Shown: positions 8,535-16,904 of the stretch, one piece after another
Position numbering within the stretch: the first letter of the stretch is position 1
How the letters are laid out: each line of letters begins with the position of its first letter
Origin: Phycisphaerae bacterium
GTDB taxonomy: Bacteria > Planctomycetota > Phycisphaerae > UBA1845 > PWPN01
NCBI GenBank assembly: GCA_035384605.1
Contig: DAOOIV010000009.1
Span: 1 to 64,000, forward strand
Length of the DNA stretch: 64,000 bases
Direction: 5' to 3'
The notes under the pieces: model-generated
The model's input: the letters and a program-made list of their open reading frames with translations, nothing else
What the model was told of the DNA's origin: nothing
Databases searched by the model: none
Translations under genes and position numbers: made by a program

Positions 8535-8627
8535 GCGAACCGCCTTTTTGCGGGCCGCAAGCAAAGCGTACCGCGATCCGGAAACATGCACGCAAGCGGT
8601 ACAGATGTCCGACCATAGGGTTTCAAG
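8535..8627 (+). repeat. 93-bp palindromic element (PE1), copy 1
   Basis: The unit runs from GGCGaACCGCC through TTGCGGgCCGCAA to GGGTTTCAAG. CAAG stands at 8531-8534 and again at 8624-8627, exactly 93 bp apart. It fills the gap between the hybrid kinase stop and clpS, and its last bases supply the kinase stop codon (8623-8625, minus strand). It is diverged relative to copies 3 and 5. Confidence 0.8.
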
Positions 8628-10266
8628 TCAAGGCTTCACTGATCATGCAGGTCAGTTCGACAATCTGAAACGGCTTGCGAAGCAGACGTGTGTCAGAGGG
8701 CAGCCCTTCGGTCAGATCGACCTCCGTGCTGCCGGTCATGAGAATGGCCGGCGTGTGGCGACCTTCGGCCCGAAGATCCTTCAGACAGTCAATCCCGCTG
8801 CGCTTAGGGAGATCGACGTCCACAACCAGCAAGCGGATCGTCTCGCCGTGCTGCCGGCAGGCCTCCATCATCGATCGACCATCCTTTGTCCTGATCACGC
8901 TGTACCCATCCGCCTCCAAGCGAGTGGTCAGGACCGTGCCAACGTACTCGTCATCCTCGGCCAGCACAATCTTCTCTCCTCTGCCAGGGGGCCGGCCGCC
9001 TCGAGGCCCCTTCACCTCGGGCTCAACGCCGGGCTCGCAGGTGGGAAGGATGACTCTAAAGACAGTTCCTTTTCCCACTTCAGATTGCACTTCGACACGC
9101 CCGCCATGATCTTTGACAATGCCGTCGATAATGGACAGACCGAGCCCCGTGCCGGCACCGCGCGGCTTGGTGCTGAAGAACGGTTCGAAGATGCGTGTCT
9201 GGATGTCGGGGGGCATGCCCACGCCGGTGTCGCTGACCGTCAGGCAGACCAATGCCGGTTCCTGCTCCTTTGATTCGTCGGTCCCGCCATCGCCGGGGCC
9301 GCCCACGGGCCCCACGGCGATCCGCAAAGTCCCCCCGCGGGGCATGGCGTCGCGGGCATTCACCGCCAGATTCATGATGACCTGCTGCATTTGCGTCTCA
9401 TCGGCGCAGATCCAGATCGGCGTCTGGCCGGCCGTTTCCGCGACCAGTTCAATCGAAGCCGGCAGGGCCCGCCGAATCATCCTCACCGTCCGCTCCACCG
9501 TTTCGCGAAGATCGATCGGCTTCTTCTCGCCGGGGACTTTTCGGGCAAAGATCAACAGCGAGCGGGTAACTCCCATCGCCTGCTGGGCCGCCTCCCAAAT
9601 CGCCTCGAGGCTTGCGCCGATGCTCTCTTGCTGATCCTGCGGCAACTGTTGCCTGATCAGATCGACGTTGCTGAAAATGACGGTCAACAGATTGTTAAAA
9701 TCATGGGCAATGCCGCTGGCAAGCTGTCCGACCGCCTCCATTTTCTGCGCATGGTAGAGCTGCTCCTGGAGGACCCGTTTCTCTTCTTCAGCCCGGAGTC
9801 GCTCACGAATCTCGGCGACCAGCTCGGCAGTTCGCTCCCTGACGAGTTCCTCGAGATGCTCGCGGTGTCTTTGCAGCTCGGCCTCGGCCGCGCTGCGTTC
9901 CAGAACATTTCTCACCGTGGCGGGGAGCACGGTCAGATGGTGGCCATCGGGATCCTTGATGAGGTAGTCCCGGGCCCCGAGCTTCATGGCCTCCACCGCC
10001 GTCTCCTCACTGCCCGTACCGGTCACCACGATGAAGGGAACGTTTCTGAATTCTCCCAGCAACTCGAGACAGTTGCCGTCGGTGAGCGAAAAATCGGTAA
10101 TCACGATGTCGAACTGCTCGGCGGCGAGGTGTCTGCGGGCCGCCTGCGACGAATCCGCAAGAGTATAGTCATACGGCAGCCGCTGCTTCTTAACAAACCG
10201 CTCAAAGGCCATGCGGTCGAGCAGATCATCATCGACGAAGAGAACTCGAAGAGCGGCGGAGCTCAT
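8623..10266 (-). CDS. Hybrid sensor: REC - histidine kinase - REC
   Basis: This 547-aa soluble protein has a receiver domain at about 1-125 (phospho-acceptor D58 in IVITDFSL), a coiled-coil at about 125-175, and a HisKA domain with H188 in SGIAHDFNN. An HATPase domain (NAVNARDAMP N-box, DTGVGMP, GTGLGLSI) and a C-terminal receiver from about 430 (AEDDEYVG, VVDVDLPKRSG) complete it. It has no transmembrane segment or PAS domain, so input comes through the N-terminal receiver. That makes it a relay node fed by the two upstream genes. ATG 10266 has AGGAG 8 nt before it and lies 14 bp after the response-regulator stop. The stop codon falls in palindromic element copy 1. Confidence 0.9.
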   Translation of the reverse strand: MSSAALRVLFVDDDLLDRMAFERFVKKQRLPYDYTLADSSQAARRHLAAEQFDIVITDFSLTDGNCLELLGEFRNVPFIVVTGTGSEETAVEAMKLGARDYLIKDPDGHHLTVLPATVRNVLERSAAEAELQRHREHLEELVRERTAELVAEIRERLRAEEEKRVLQEQLYHAQKMEAVGQLASGIAHDFNNLLTVIFSNVDLIRQQLPQDQQESIGASLEAIWEAAQQAMGVTRSLLIFARKVPGEKKPIDLRETVERTVRMIRRALPASIELVAETAGQTPIWICADETQMQQVIMNLAVNARDAMPRGGTLRIAVGPVGGPGDGGTDESKEQEPALVCLTVSDTGVGMPPDIQTRIFEPFFSTKPRGAGTGLGLSIIDGIVKDHGGRVEVQSEVGKGTVFRVILPTCEPGVEPEVKGPRGGRPPGRGEKIVLAEDDEYVGTVLTTRLEADGYSVIRTKDGRSMMEACRQHGETIRLLVVDVDLPKRSGIDCLKDLRAEGRHTPAILMTGSTEVDLTEGLPSDTRLLRKPFQIVELTCMISEALT

Positions 10267-10280
10267 GGTCTTTTCTCCTG

Positions 10281-10691
10281 CTACGGCAGTTCGCTAAGCG
10301 TCCAGTAGAGGTCGATGGTTCGAACCACTTCGACGAACTGACGGTAGTCGACCGGCTTGATCATGTACCCGGCGACGCTCAGGTTGAAGCTTTCAATTCG
10401 ATCCTGTTCCTCCCGGGATGACGTAAGCACCACCACGGGTATTCGTTTCAGTTCGGCATCACATTTGACGACGCGGAGGAACTCCGCCCCGTTCATCCGC
10501 GGCATGTTCAGATCGAGCAGGATAATGCCGGGACGCTCACAGGCAGGGTCTCTCAGCATCCGCAGAGCCTCCTCGCCGTTCGCCGCGATGAGCAGCCGAT
10601 TCGTAACGTGAATGTCCCTCAGGGCGCGCTGAACGGTGATCTGGTCAACCTCATCGTCTTCCACCAACAAGATCGGCGTATTGGGTCGCAT
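10281..10691 (-). CDS. Single-domain response regulator (Rcp1-like)
   Basis: This 136-aa protein is a lone receiver domain. It has the acidic pocket LLVEDDEVD, the phospho-acceptor D60 in ILLDLNMPRMNG, the switch Thr/Ser in VVLTSS and the Lys in MIKPVD. There is no output domain, so it passes phosphate on or binds partner proteins, as in phytochrome-type Rcp1 regulators. It sits 18 bp after the PAS kinase and 14 bp before the hybrid kinase, so the three are probably one transcript and one relay. ATG 10691 has an AGGAAG ribosome site. Confidence 0.92.
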   Translation of the reverse strand: MRPNTPILLVEDDEVDQITVQRALRDIHVTNRLLIAANGEEALRMLRDPACERPGIILLDLNMPRMNGAEFLRVVKCDAELKRIPVVVLTSSREEQDRIESFNLSVAGYMIKPVDYRQFVEVVRTIDLYWTLSELP

Positions 10692-10709
10692 GACTGTCTT
10701 CCTGCCCGG

Positions 10710-13160
10710 CTACTTGGGCAACGTGAACGTGAACGTGCTCCCTTTTCCCACTTCCGACTCCAGCTCGACCTTTCCACTATACAACTCCACGATTCTTCTG
10801 ACCAGCGTCAAACCGATGCCGGTGCCCTCCTGCTGATCTCGGGGTGTCAGGGTCTGGAAGATCCCGAAGATTTTCTCGTGATACTTCGGATCGATCCCCG
10901 GCCCATTGTCCGTGACGCTGAATCGCCAGCGATCGCCTGCGTCTTCGCAGGCCACGGTCACCAGGCCCGCGGGTTTGTTTATGAACTTGATGGCGTTGCC
11001 GATGAGGTTTTGAAATACCTGCGTCATCTGCGTCCGGTCGGCGACGACCACGGGAAGCCTGCCCTCGACGGTCACGTGGACATGGGCCGGAGGAGACAGC
11101 GCCTCGATCACCTCGCGCACGAGAAGGTCCAGATCGATCGGCCGGCGGTCTTCTTCAACGCGACCGATGCGGGAATACTGAAGGATTCCGTCGATCAGGT
11201 TGTACATTCGCGCGATCCGGCCGTTGATGAGTTTGAGTCTGTTTTTACCTTCTTCATCGAGCACGGAAGCATAGTCTTCGGACACCCACTGGGCCAACTG
11301 ACTGACCGCGCGCAACGGGGCCTTCAGGTCGTGAGAGACCACGTAGGCGAATTCATTCAGCGCCGCGTTGGCCGCGGCAAGTTGCGCCGTGCGGTCCCGC
11401 ACGCGCTGCTCCAATTCCGCGTTCAGTTTGCGGATCTCCTCCTCCGCCTGCCTGCGCCGGGTAATATCAATGCCGACTCCGAAGAAGTAATCCAGTTCTT
11501 GTCCCTTAAACACCGGTGCGCCGTGCCACTCTACCAGCAGCAGACGACCGTCTTTCGTCATAATGTGGTTCTCGTTCAGCGTCGGCCGTCCGGCCACCAC
11601 AAGCTGCTCGAAGATTCGGGCGAGTGCCCCGCGGTCGGCGTCGGGCACGAAAGTGGTCATGTAGTCCTTACCGACCACCTCTTCCGCCGTGTAGCCCAAG
11701 GCGTTCAACATCGCGGGGTTCATCATCCTTGTCCTGCCGTCCGCTCCGATGGCGACAAAGAAAGCCGGTGAGGCATGGATCAGGGTCTGGCTGAAGGCCA
11801 TCTCGTTTCGCAGCGCCTCATCAGCCCGCTTCCGTCCGGTGATGTCGCGAACGACCGCCACAAGGTGCGGCCGGCCCGCGAGGAACACCCGGTTGAGAGT
11901 TACCGCCGCGTCAAAGAGCGAGCCGTCGATTCGGTAGTGGCGCCACTCGAAGGACTGCGGCTCCCCGGCGTAAGCGGCTGAGATTTTCTCAAGGGCTTTC
12001 TGTGTGGACGGACGGCCATCCGGCTGGAACTCGGGCGACAGGTCGTACGGGTGAAGCTGCAGGATCTGCTCGCGGGTGCCGCCGAATAATGCCTGCGTTC
12101 TCGGGTTGCAGTCCACGAAACGATCTTCTTCCATGAGGAAGATCGCATCGTTGGCCCCCTCGAACAGTGAGCGATACCATTCCCTGCCGTCCTGCGCGGC
12201 TTGTTCGGACCGCTTGAGGTCGGTGATATCCAGGCCCTCGGCAATCAGAAGAGCAATACGGCCGATGTCATCTCTGACGGCGCGCAGGCTGAACTGGATG
12301 TTGTGGAGTCGCCCGTCGCGGTCCACGTGGGTGGTCTGGAACCGCACCGGTTCACCGTCGTGGGCAACTCGGGCGATGGCCTCTCGCACCTGACTTCGGG
12401 CGGCGGAATCATGACGCCACCATGGCCCTTCCCAGAACGGCTTGTGCAGCAGCTCCTCGCGAGAAACACCCGAAAACTCCGCCGCCGGGCTGTTGACATC
12501 GAGCAGCGTGCCTTGCGGGTCCATGACGCCGGTCAGGTGAAGAGACTGATCAAAGATAGCCCTGAAACGACGAGCGGTTTCGCGGGTGGTTTCGTCGTCC
12601 AACCGCTCCGCCCCAAGTCCGCCGTGCGGCGCAACCGTCCCGGCCCCCGAGTCACGACACGGAGTTCGGTTCCAGCAGATGGCCAGCACGATCGCCAAGG
12701 CAACAACCAACAGAACCCACCAGAACAGCCGGTCGTCGAGACCGTGCAGCTCGGTCTGGCCCACGTAAAGTTCGTCCCGAGACCTCAAGAGTCGACCGAC
12801 GGGAAGCCGCTCCCACACAGGTTTTGGGACAGGTTCGCAGTCACCTGCTCTTTCGAGCCAGGCCGGCAATGGGGCCCGGAGATCAGCCGAGACGATGGCC
12901 GCAGGGCCGGGTCGCGCAGAGTCCTCTTCTCGCCCGACCTGTTCTTGCCGACCAGCACGGCTCGGATTTTCGGGAATGATCCAGACCACGGTGAGCGACT
13001 GGAGTAATTGGCTCGGGCGACCGTCGCCCAAGTCATCCAACGGGCGGCTCCGAGGCGGGCCGGCATGGGCCAACGCGAATTGCCCAATTCCCCCAAAGCA
13101 GACGAGCGTCGCCCAGCCCAACAGCAGTTGGAGGTAGATGAAGCATTGTCTTCTGAACAT
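10710..13160 (-). CDS. Membrane PAS histidine kinase
   Basis: This 816-aa sensor kinase begins with a hydrophobic signal/TM segment (residues about 8-33), then an exported region to about 145. A second TM segment (LFWWVLLVVALAIVLAICW) leads to three PAS domains (about 195-310, 320-435 and 440-560; each ends in a D-I-T linker such as VVRDITGRKRA). A coiled coil, a HisKA domain with YVVSHDLKAPLRAV and an HATPase domain (NLIGNAIKF, DNGPGID, GTGIGLTL) follow. It is related to the phytochrome/Rcp1 kinase group. ATG 13160 has GGGAGG 7 nt upstream and precedes a good export signal; the open frame to 13361 is not needed. It is the first gene of the three-gene relay operon. Confidence 0.9.
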   Translation of the reverse strand: MFRRQCFIYLQLLLGWATLVCFGGIGQFALAHAGPPRSRPLDDLGDGRPSQLLQSLTVVWIIPENPSRAGRQEQVGREEDSARPGPAAIVSADLRAPLPAWLERAGDCEPVPKPVWERLPVGRLLRSRDELYVGQTELHGLDDRLFWWVLLVVALAIVLAICWNRTPCRDSGAGTVAPHGGLGAERLDDETTRETARRFRAIFDQSLHLTGVMDPQGTLLDVNSPAAEFSGVSREELLHKPFWEGPWWRHDSAARSQVREAIARVAHDGEPVRFQTTHVDRDGRLHNIQFSLRAVRDDIGRIALLIAEGLDITDLKRSEQAAQDGREWYRSLFEGANDAIFLMEEDRFVDCNPRTQALFGGTREQILQLHPYDLSPEFQPDGRPSTQKALEKISAAYAGEPQSFEWRHYRIDGSLFDAAVTLNRVFLAGRPHLVAVVRDITGRKRADEALRNEMAFSQTLIHASPAFFVAIGADGRTRMMNPAMLNALGYTAEEVVGKDYMTTFVPDADRGALARIFEQLVVAGRPTLNENHIMTKDGRLLLVEWHGAPVFKGQELDYFFGVGIDITRRRQAEEEIRKLNAELEQRVRDRTAQLAAANAALNEFAYVVSHDLKAPLRAVSQLAQWVSEDYASVLDEEGKNRLKLINGRIARMYNLIDGILQYSRIGRVEEDRRPIDLDLLVREVIEALSPPAHVHVTVEGRLPVVVADRTQMTQVFQNLIGNAIKFINKPAGLVTVACEDAGDRWRFSVTDNGPGIDPKYHEKIFGIFQTLTPRDQQEGTGIGLTLVRRIVELYSGKVELESEVGKGSTFTFTLPK

Positions 13161-13496
13161 TGCAAGCCCTCCCGCCAACAGGGAGCCGCCTGGCATGACG
13201 GGCGGCGCGGGCCTGGTCGCCTTCACAGGGAAGCCCACAATCATGGGCGTCACGAATCTCGTCATCCGCATTGCCGGCCGGCAATTCAGCAACCGGCCCG
13301 TACCGACAATGAGCCGCGCGGCCTTCAGCTTTCCAAGCAGACTTGAACTGACAGCTAACATACAGGCCCGCGAGCCAATTGACCAGCGTCGGCGCCGGAG
13401 AGCTTGGGGGCGCGGGAGTTGGACAACCTTTTCGCCTGCCTGACTGAACCTTGCCGACTTGCAAGAAAGCCGGTTGCAGGTAGGCTTAGACGCGGC
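13161..13496. promoter_or_regulatory. Divergent promoter region
   Basis: These 336 bp separate the divergently oriented PAS-kinase gene and the conserved hypothetical gene at 13497, so both promoters should be here. Several GC-rich dyads are visible (for example around 13272 with GCCGGCCGGC), but no hexamer pair stood out. Confidence 0.4.
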
Positions 13497-14363
13497 ATGA
13501 CGCCGATGAGGCTTTATTCAATGGCAGGTCCGACCCATACACCCAAGCCGGCCGAGGAGCGGCCTCCCGCAAGGATTCACATTCTGCTGGCCCAGGAGGT
13601 TCCTGTGGGCGTGGTGTTCCGGCGAGGGCCGTCCAAGCAGGTCTGCGTCATCGGCTGGAACCGGGCCAACGATACGTTTATGGTCGGACAGTGGCTCAAG
13701 GGACGGATCTACGAGCGCCGCAGCGACCTCTCGCCTGACGGACGGTATCTGATCTACTTCGCCCTGAAGGGCAAGCCGGGCACGGATAAGAGCGTGTCAT
13801 ACACTGCCTTGTCGAAGGCCCCCTTTCTCAAGCCCATCGGGCTTTGGGAGAAAGCGGACAGCCAACACGGCGGCGGCCTGTTCCTGAACCGCACCACCTA
13901 CTGGATCAACGACGAACGCAGCCACAAGACCGTGACTGTCCCGCGCGAGCTGCGCAAGGTTCCCCATTACCGCGGAGAGTATTCGTTCGGCAGCGAGTGC
14001 GCCGGCGTTTATTTCCTGCGACTGCAACGGGACGGATGGACGCTGAAGGAAGCACCGTCCGGGCCGGAAGGGCGCAGCTTCGCCGTCTTCGAGAAGCCTG
14101 CGGGGGCCGGGTGGGTCCTTCGCAAAACCGCTCATGTGACACCTTTGAACTCGCCCGACGCGCACGAACTCGTGCACACCACGGCCGGCACCCGAATTGA
14201 CCTGCCGGGCTGGGAATGGGCAGATATCGACCGCAACCGTGTGGTCTGGAGCACGGCGGGCAAGCTCTTTGCCGCCCAGATCAGCGAGACAGGTACTTTT
14301 GAGCCGAAGCAGCTTTTCGACTTCAACCCGCTGCGTTTTGTGGTCCGGACCGCTCCCTATTGA
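13497..14363 (+). CDS. Conserved hypothetical protein, WD40-like repeats
   Basis: This 288-aa protein carries the conserved block VGVVFRRGPSKQVC...GQWLKGRIYERR...LSPDGRYLIYF. I recall this from a widespread uncharacterised family in Planctomycetes, Proteobacteria and others. The SPDGRYLIYF piece resembles a beta-propeller blade. There is no signal peptide, so it is likely cytoplasmic. The start is uncertain among ATG 13497, 13506 and 13521. It is transcribed divergently from the sensor-kinase operon; no role is known. Confidence 0.7.
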   Translation: MTPMRLYSMAGPTHTPKPAEERPPARIHILLAQEVPVGVVFRRGPSKQVCVIGWNRANDTFMVGQWLKGRIYERRSDLSPDGRYLIYFALKGKPGTDKSVSYTALSKAPFLKPIGLWEKADSQHGGGLFLNRTTYWINDERSHKTVTVPRELRKVPHYRGEYSFGSECAGVYFLRLQRDGWTLKEAPSGPEGRSFAVFEKPAGAGWVLRKTAHVTPLNSPDAHELVHTTAGTRIDLPGWEWADIDRNRVVWSTAGKLFAAQISETGTFEPKQLFDFNPLRFVVRTAPY

Positions 14364-14482
14364 GGCGCGGGGATCGCGGTCAAGCCCGGCCGATGGCATG
14401 ACCTTGGCAATCAAAAAGCAGTTCGGCTTCGGGCAAATGGAAGGAGCTTTGAAGTCTGCGATTCAGCCGGCGCGGCCGCTTC

Positions 14483-15043
14483 TCAAGGCGGGACGACTTC
14501 TGATTCATCGACGGGCTGGGCGGCCGGGCGGGTTGCGGCCCTGATGAGGATCTGCCGGGCGAGCCGATTGGCCATCTCTTCTTCCGCTTTGCGTTGCCGT
14601 TCGATTTCCTCGGGCGTGGCGGCCGGTTGTGCGCCGGGCTCGGACGCTGTGCCGACCAATTCGGCGACCCGGCCCTTGACCTCTTCAAACGTGTATCTCT
14701 CGCGACGGCGTTCCCGGCCTTGGGCGTCGATGTAGGCCACCGTGAAACTGTCAAAGGCAGGATGGGCCCTGTCGTAGTAGACCGTCATGATGACCCGACC
14801 GCCCCACACGTCCTTCTCGCTTGTGAGATTGAGGCGATCAACTCCGCGCTGATGGAAGTGATTGGTCAGCACAGTATCCAGCAGCAATGAACGGTCCAGG
14901 CGCTCCGGGGGTGACAACATATTCAGCCAACTCTCGTCCACGGTTTTCTGGCCCTCGGGTTCCAGCCGCTCGACCGCAGGCACCGTCAAGGGCCCTTCAC
15001 AACCCAGTACCCCCAGAATCAGTATGACCGAGACGTTTCGCAT
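14483..15043 (-). CDS. Putative lipoprotein, unknown function
   Basis: This 186-aa protein starts MRNVSVILILGVLGCEG, a short signal with a lipobox-type Cys at residue 15, so it is probably lipid-anchored. The middle (about 45-130) is a folded-looking segment with YYDRAHPAFDSFTVAYIDAQ. The C-terminal third is Ala/Glu/Arg rich and likely a coiled coil. ATG 15043 is preceded by GGAGGA at 6 nt. No family is recognised. Confidence 0.7.
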   Translation of the reverse strand: MRNVSVILILGVLGCEGPLTVPAVERLEPEGQKTVDESWLNMLSPPERLDRSLLLDTVLTNHFHQRGVDRLNLTSEKDVWGGRVIMTVYYDRAHPAFDSFTVAYIDAQGRERRRERYTFEEVKGRVAELVGTASEPGAQPAATPEEIERQRKAEEEMANRLARQILIRAATRPAAQPVDESEVVPP

Positions 15044-15234
15044 CGGGATTCCTCCGAGAACCCATAATGGACACGCCTAAAAGAAGATCATGACCCGATT
15101 GTCCGTTTTTCTCCTCGCAGGCCCGGCCGTGGCAACAGGCTAACGCAACGACCTCGACCCTTCAATGCATGGAGTCCCGACAAAGCGGACCATGATCCGC
15201 CAAGACAAACTCTGCTTCGCTGACTGCTTCTCGC

Positions 15235-16569
15235 TCACTCCGTCTTCGGCTCGGCCACCCTGCCCATGAAGAGAATCGCACCGGACACGCGGTCGCGGAT
15301 GAGGAAGACGAAGGGGTGGTCGGCGCGAAATTCGGGGATCCGCTCGGGCATGGGGGCGGCGGTGAGCTTCATGACCACGGCGGTGGCGGCGGCAGCCTCG
15401 GTGCCTTCCTCATCGACATTGACGAAGGCCTTGTGGACCACGGCGGAGATGAACAGGTTCTTCTTGCCGTTCATGCCGGAGAAGTCGGCCTGGTTCCCGT
15501 CAAAGGCCTTGGTCATGCCCAGTGATTGCAGGACCTGTGCGAGGCTGAATTCCCTGGTTGCCTTGAACTTGGGCAAAGCCACCCTCACCTTCTGCGGCTT
15601 GAGCTGTGCCAGCCACTGACTCAGGTTGTTGGGGGTAAGCCGCTTCTCGAGACCGGCCAGCCCGTTTTTCTGTTCGGGCAGCAAGATGATCATTGATAGC
15701 CGGTTACCCTTGTACGTCAGCTCAAGCGCCTGAAGGTTGTCCATTTCAGCGTAGCCGAGAATCGACGTCTGATGCATGGTGGGCACCTGGATTTCCTTGC
15801 CGCCAGCCGCGAAGAACGGGGCAGGGTTGGTGTCCTGCTTCTTGAACTTGGCCAGCCACTCGGCCTTCATGTAGATGGCGTTGGTGAGTACCAGACGGGT
15901 GGCTGCGTTCAGAACACCCTGTTTGATCAGTTCCTTGATCTTATCGGCCGTCTGTTTCTCGACCCAGTCGTTGATGGTCTTGCGGGCCCCTTCGGTGTCG
16001 CCCACGTAGTCGACCTCACTGAGGCCGGCACCGTAGGACCGCTCGGTCAGGTCGAGAAACTCCTTCAGAAACTGCTCGCCCTTCTGGCCCCAGAGGCGGT
16101 TGGCGACGCTCAACTGGAAATCGCCTTTCTTGCCGGCTTCGCCTGGCTCGGCCGTGCCAAGGCCCGCCTCGTTCAGGTCGCGGATCATCTCCGCGTAGGC
16201 CGAGTGAAGTCGCTCTGCGGGCAGATCAAAGTGCAGCGTCTTGGCCATTTCCTCGGCCGTGCTCGTGCGGGCCCCGGCGTAGGTCATGGCCAGGGCGGTC
16301 GAGATGCTGTAGGGCGAGAAGAACAGGTTTTCGTCGCCATTCTTGAGCTTGCCGTAGAGGTCGAGGGCGAAACGGTTGTTGGCATCGGCCACGGCTTTCA
16401 CGTCAGGGGGCGGTGCGGGCCGGGCGACCTCGGACTGGGCCGCCTTCGCAGCAGCAGCGGTCAGCATCATGACAAGAGCGACGGTGGCAGCCGAAAGCCA
16501 GAAGGCAGGTCTCGGTCGCCTCGGCGACCTCGGCCATGCCCTACGACGCGTTCTGATTGAGCGAATCAT
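15235..16569 (-). CDS. Secreted serpin (serine protease inhibitor)
   Basis: This 444-aa protein has a long basic N-region (residues 1-24), a hydrophobic signal helix ending AAAAKAAQ, and a full-length serpin domain (about 60-440). Serpin marks include NLFFSPYSISTALAM, TNAIYMKAEW and the hinge NVDEEGTEAAAATAVV, which has the small residues needed for loop insertion, so it should be inhibitory. Counting from the hinge puts P1 near Thr in MKLTAAP, which suggests an elastase-like target; this is uncertain. ATG 16569 has AAGGAG 6 nt upstream. The basic N-region is read out of a GGTCGCC/GGCGACC palindrome. It acts outside the cytoplasm, probably against host or competitor proteases. Confidence 0.9.
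   Translation of the reverse strand: MIRSIRTRRRAWPRSPRRPRPAFWLSAATVALVMMLTAAAAKAAQSEVARPAPPPDVKAVADANNRFALDLYGKLKNGDENLFFSPYSISTALAMTYAGARTSTAEEMAKTLHFDLPAERLHSAYAEMIRDLNEAGLGTAEPGEAGKKGDFQLSVANRLWGQKGEQFLKEFLDLTERSYGAGLSEVDYVGDTEGARKTINDWVEKQTADKIKELIKQGVLNAATRLVLTNAIYMKAEWLAKFKKQDTNPAPFFAAGGKEIQVPTMHQTSILGYAEMDNLQALELTYKGNRLSMIILLPEQKNGLAGLEKRLTPNNLSQWLAQLKPQKVRVALPKFKATREFSLAQVLQSLGMTKAFDGNQADFSGMNGKKNLFISAVVHKAFVNVDEEGTEAAAATAVVMKLTAAPMPERIPEFRADHPFVFLIRDRVSGAILFMGRVAEPKTE
16514..16544. repeat. GGTCGCC palindrome plus TGCCCTAC motif (in serpin N-region)
   Basis: GGTCGCC and GGCGACC with 2-nt spacer, then TGCCCTAC. It encodes the Arg/Pro-rich residues at about 9-19 of the serpin leader, which explains the odd composition of that segment. 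Confidence 0.5.
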
Positions 16570-16904
16570 GACTGGCTCCTTCGAATGAGCGTATCCTGCT
16601 GATTAGACGCACTCGGACCCCTTGTAGTTCCCTGAAGACCCTGCGAATCAGGAGAAATGCAGGGAACAAACCCTCTGCTGATGCGAGAGCCCTTTCTCGC
16701 ACCGCTCCTGGGTGAATCTTTCCGTCCTTAGCGGCAGCGGCACGGAATCCGCCGCCATGGAGGACGGAGATGGGAATCTCGGTCCAGCGGTCCCGGACCG
16801 GCGGACCCAGGGGACAAGCCCCTGGGCTCGTCAAGACAATGACGAGTCGCGGCTACAAGCCGCTCCTACGCCCCCCCCGTCCCCCGCCCCTCGCCCCTCG
16901 TCCC
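16570..16904 (-). other. metG-serpin intergenic region with stem-loops
   Basis: The 335 bp between metG (ends 16905) and the serpin start hold the serpin promoter region and three consecutive short hairpins (listed separately). No -35/-10 pair is clear. Confidence 0.4.
16806..16863 (-). repeat. Three consecutive stem-loops (REP-like / terminator zone)
   Basis: CCCAGGGG (16806-16813) pairs with CCCCTGGG (16819-16826). CTCGTC (16827-16832) pairs with GACGAG (16841-16846). GCGGCT (16849-16854) pairs with AGCCGC (16858-16863). The loops are 4-8 nt. The group sits 42 bp after the metG stop and may help end that transcript; there is no clear U-tract. The third stem and its CTCCTACG tail resemble a REP motif. 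Confidence 0.6.

Noticed and set aside
8501..8626. 42-residue N-terminal extension of ClpS
   Set aside because: It is read from palindromic element copy 1; the ClpS tail begins at ATG 8500.
13190..13310. Possible c-di-GMP riboswitch
   Set aside because: A few GGGC and GCCGGCC blocks look suggestive, but the conserved core segments and pairing order are absent.
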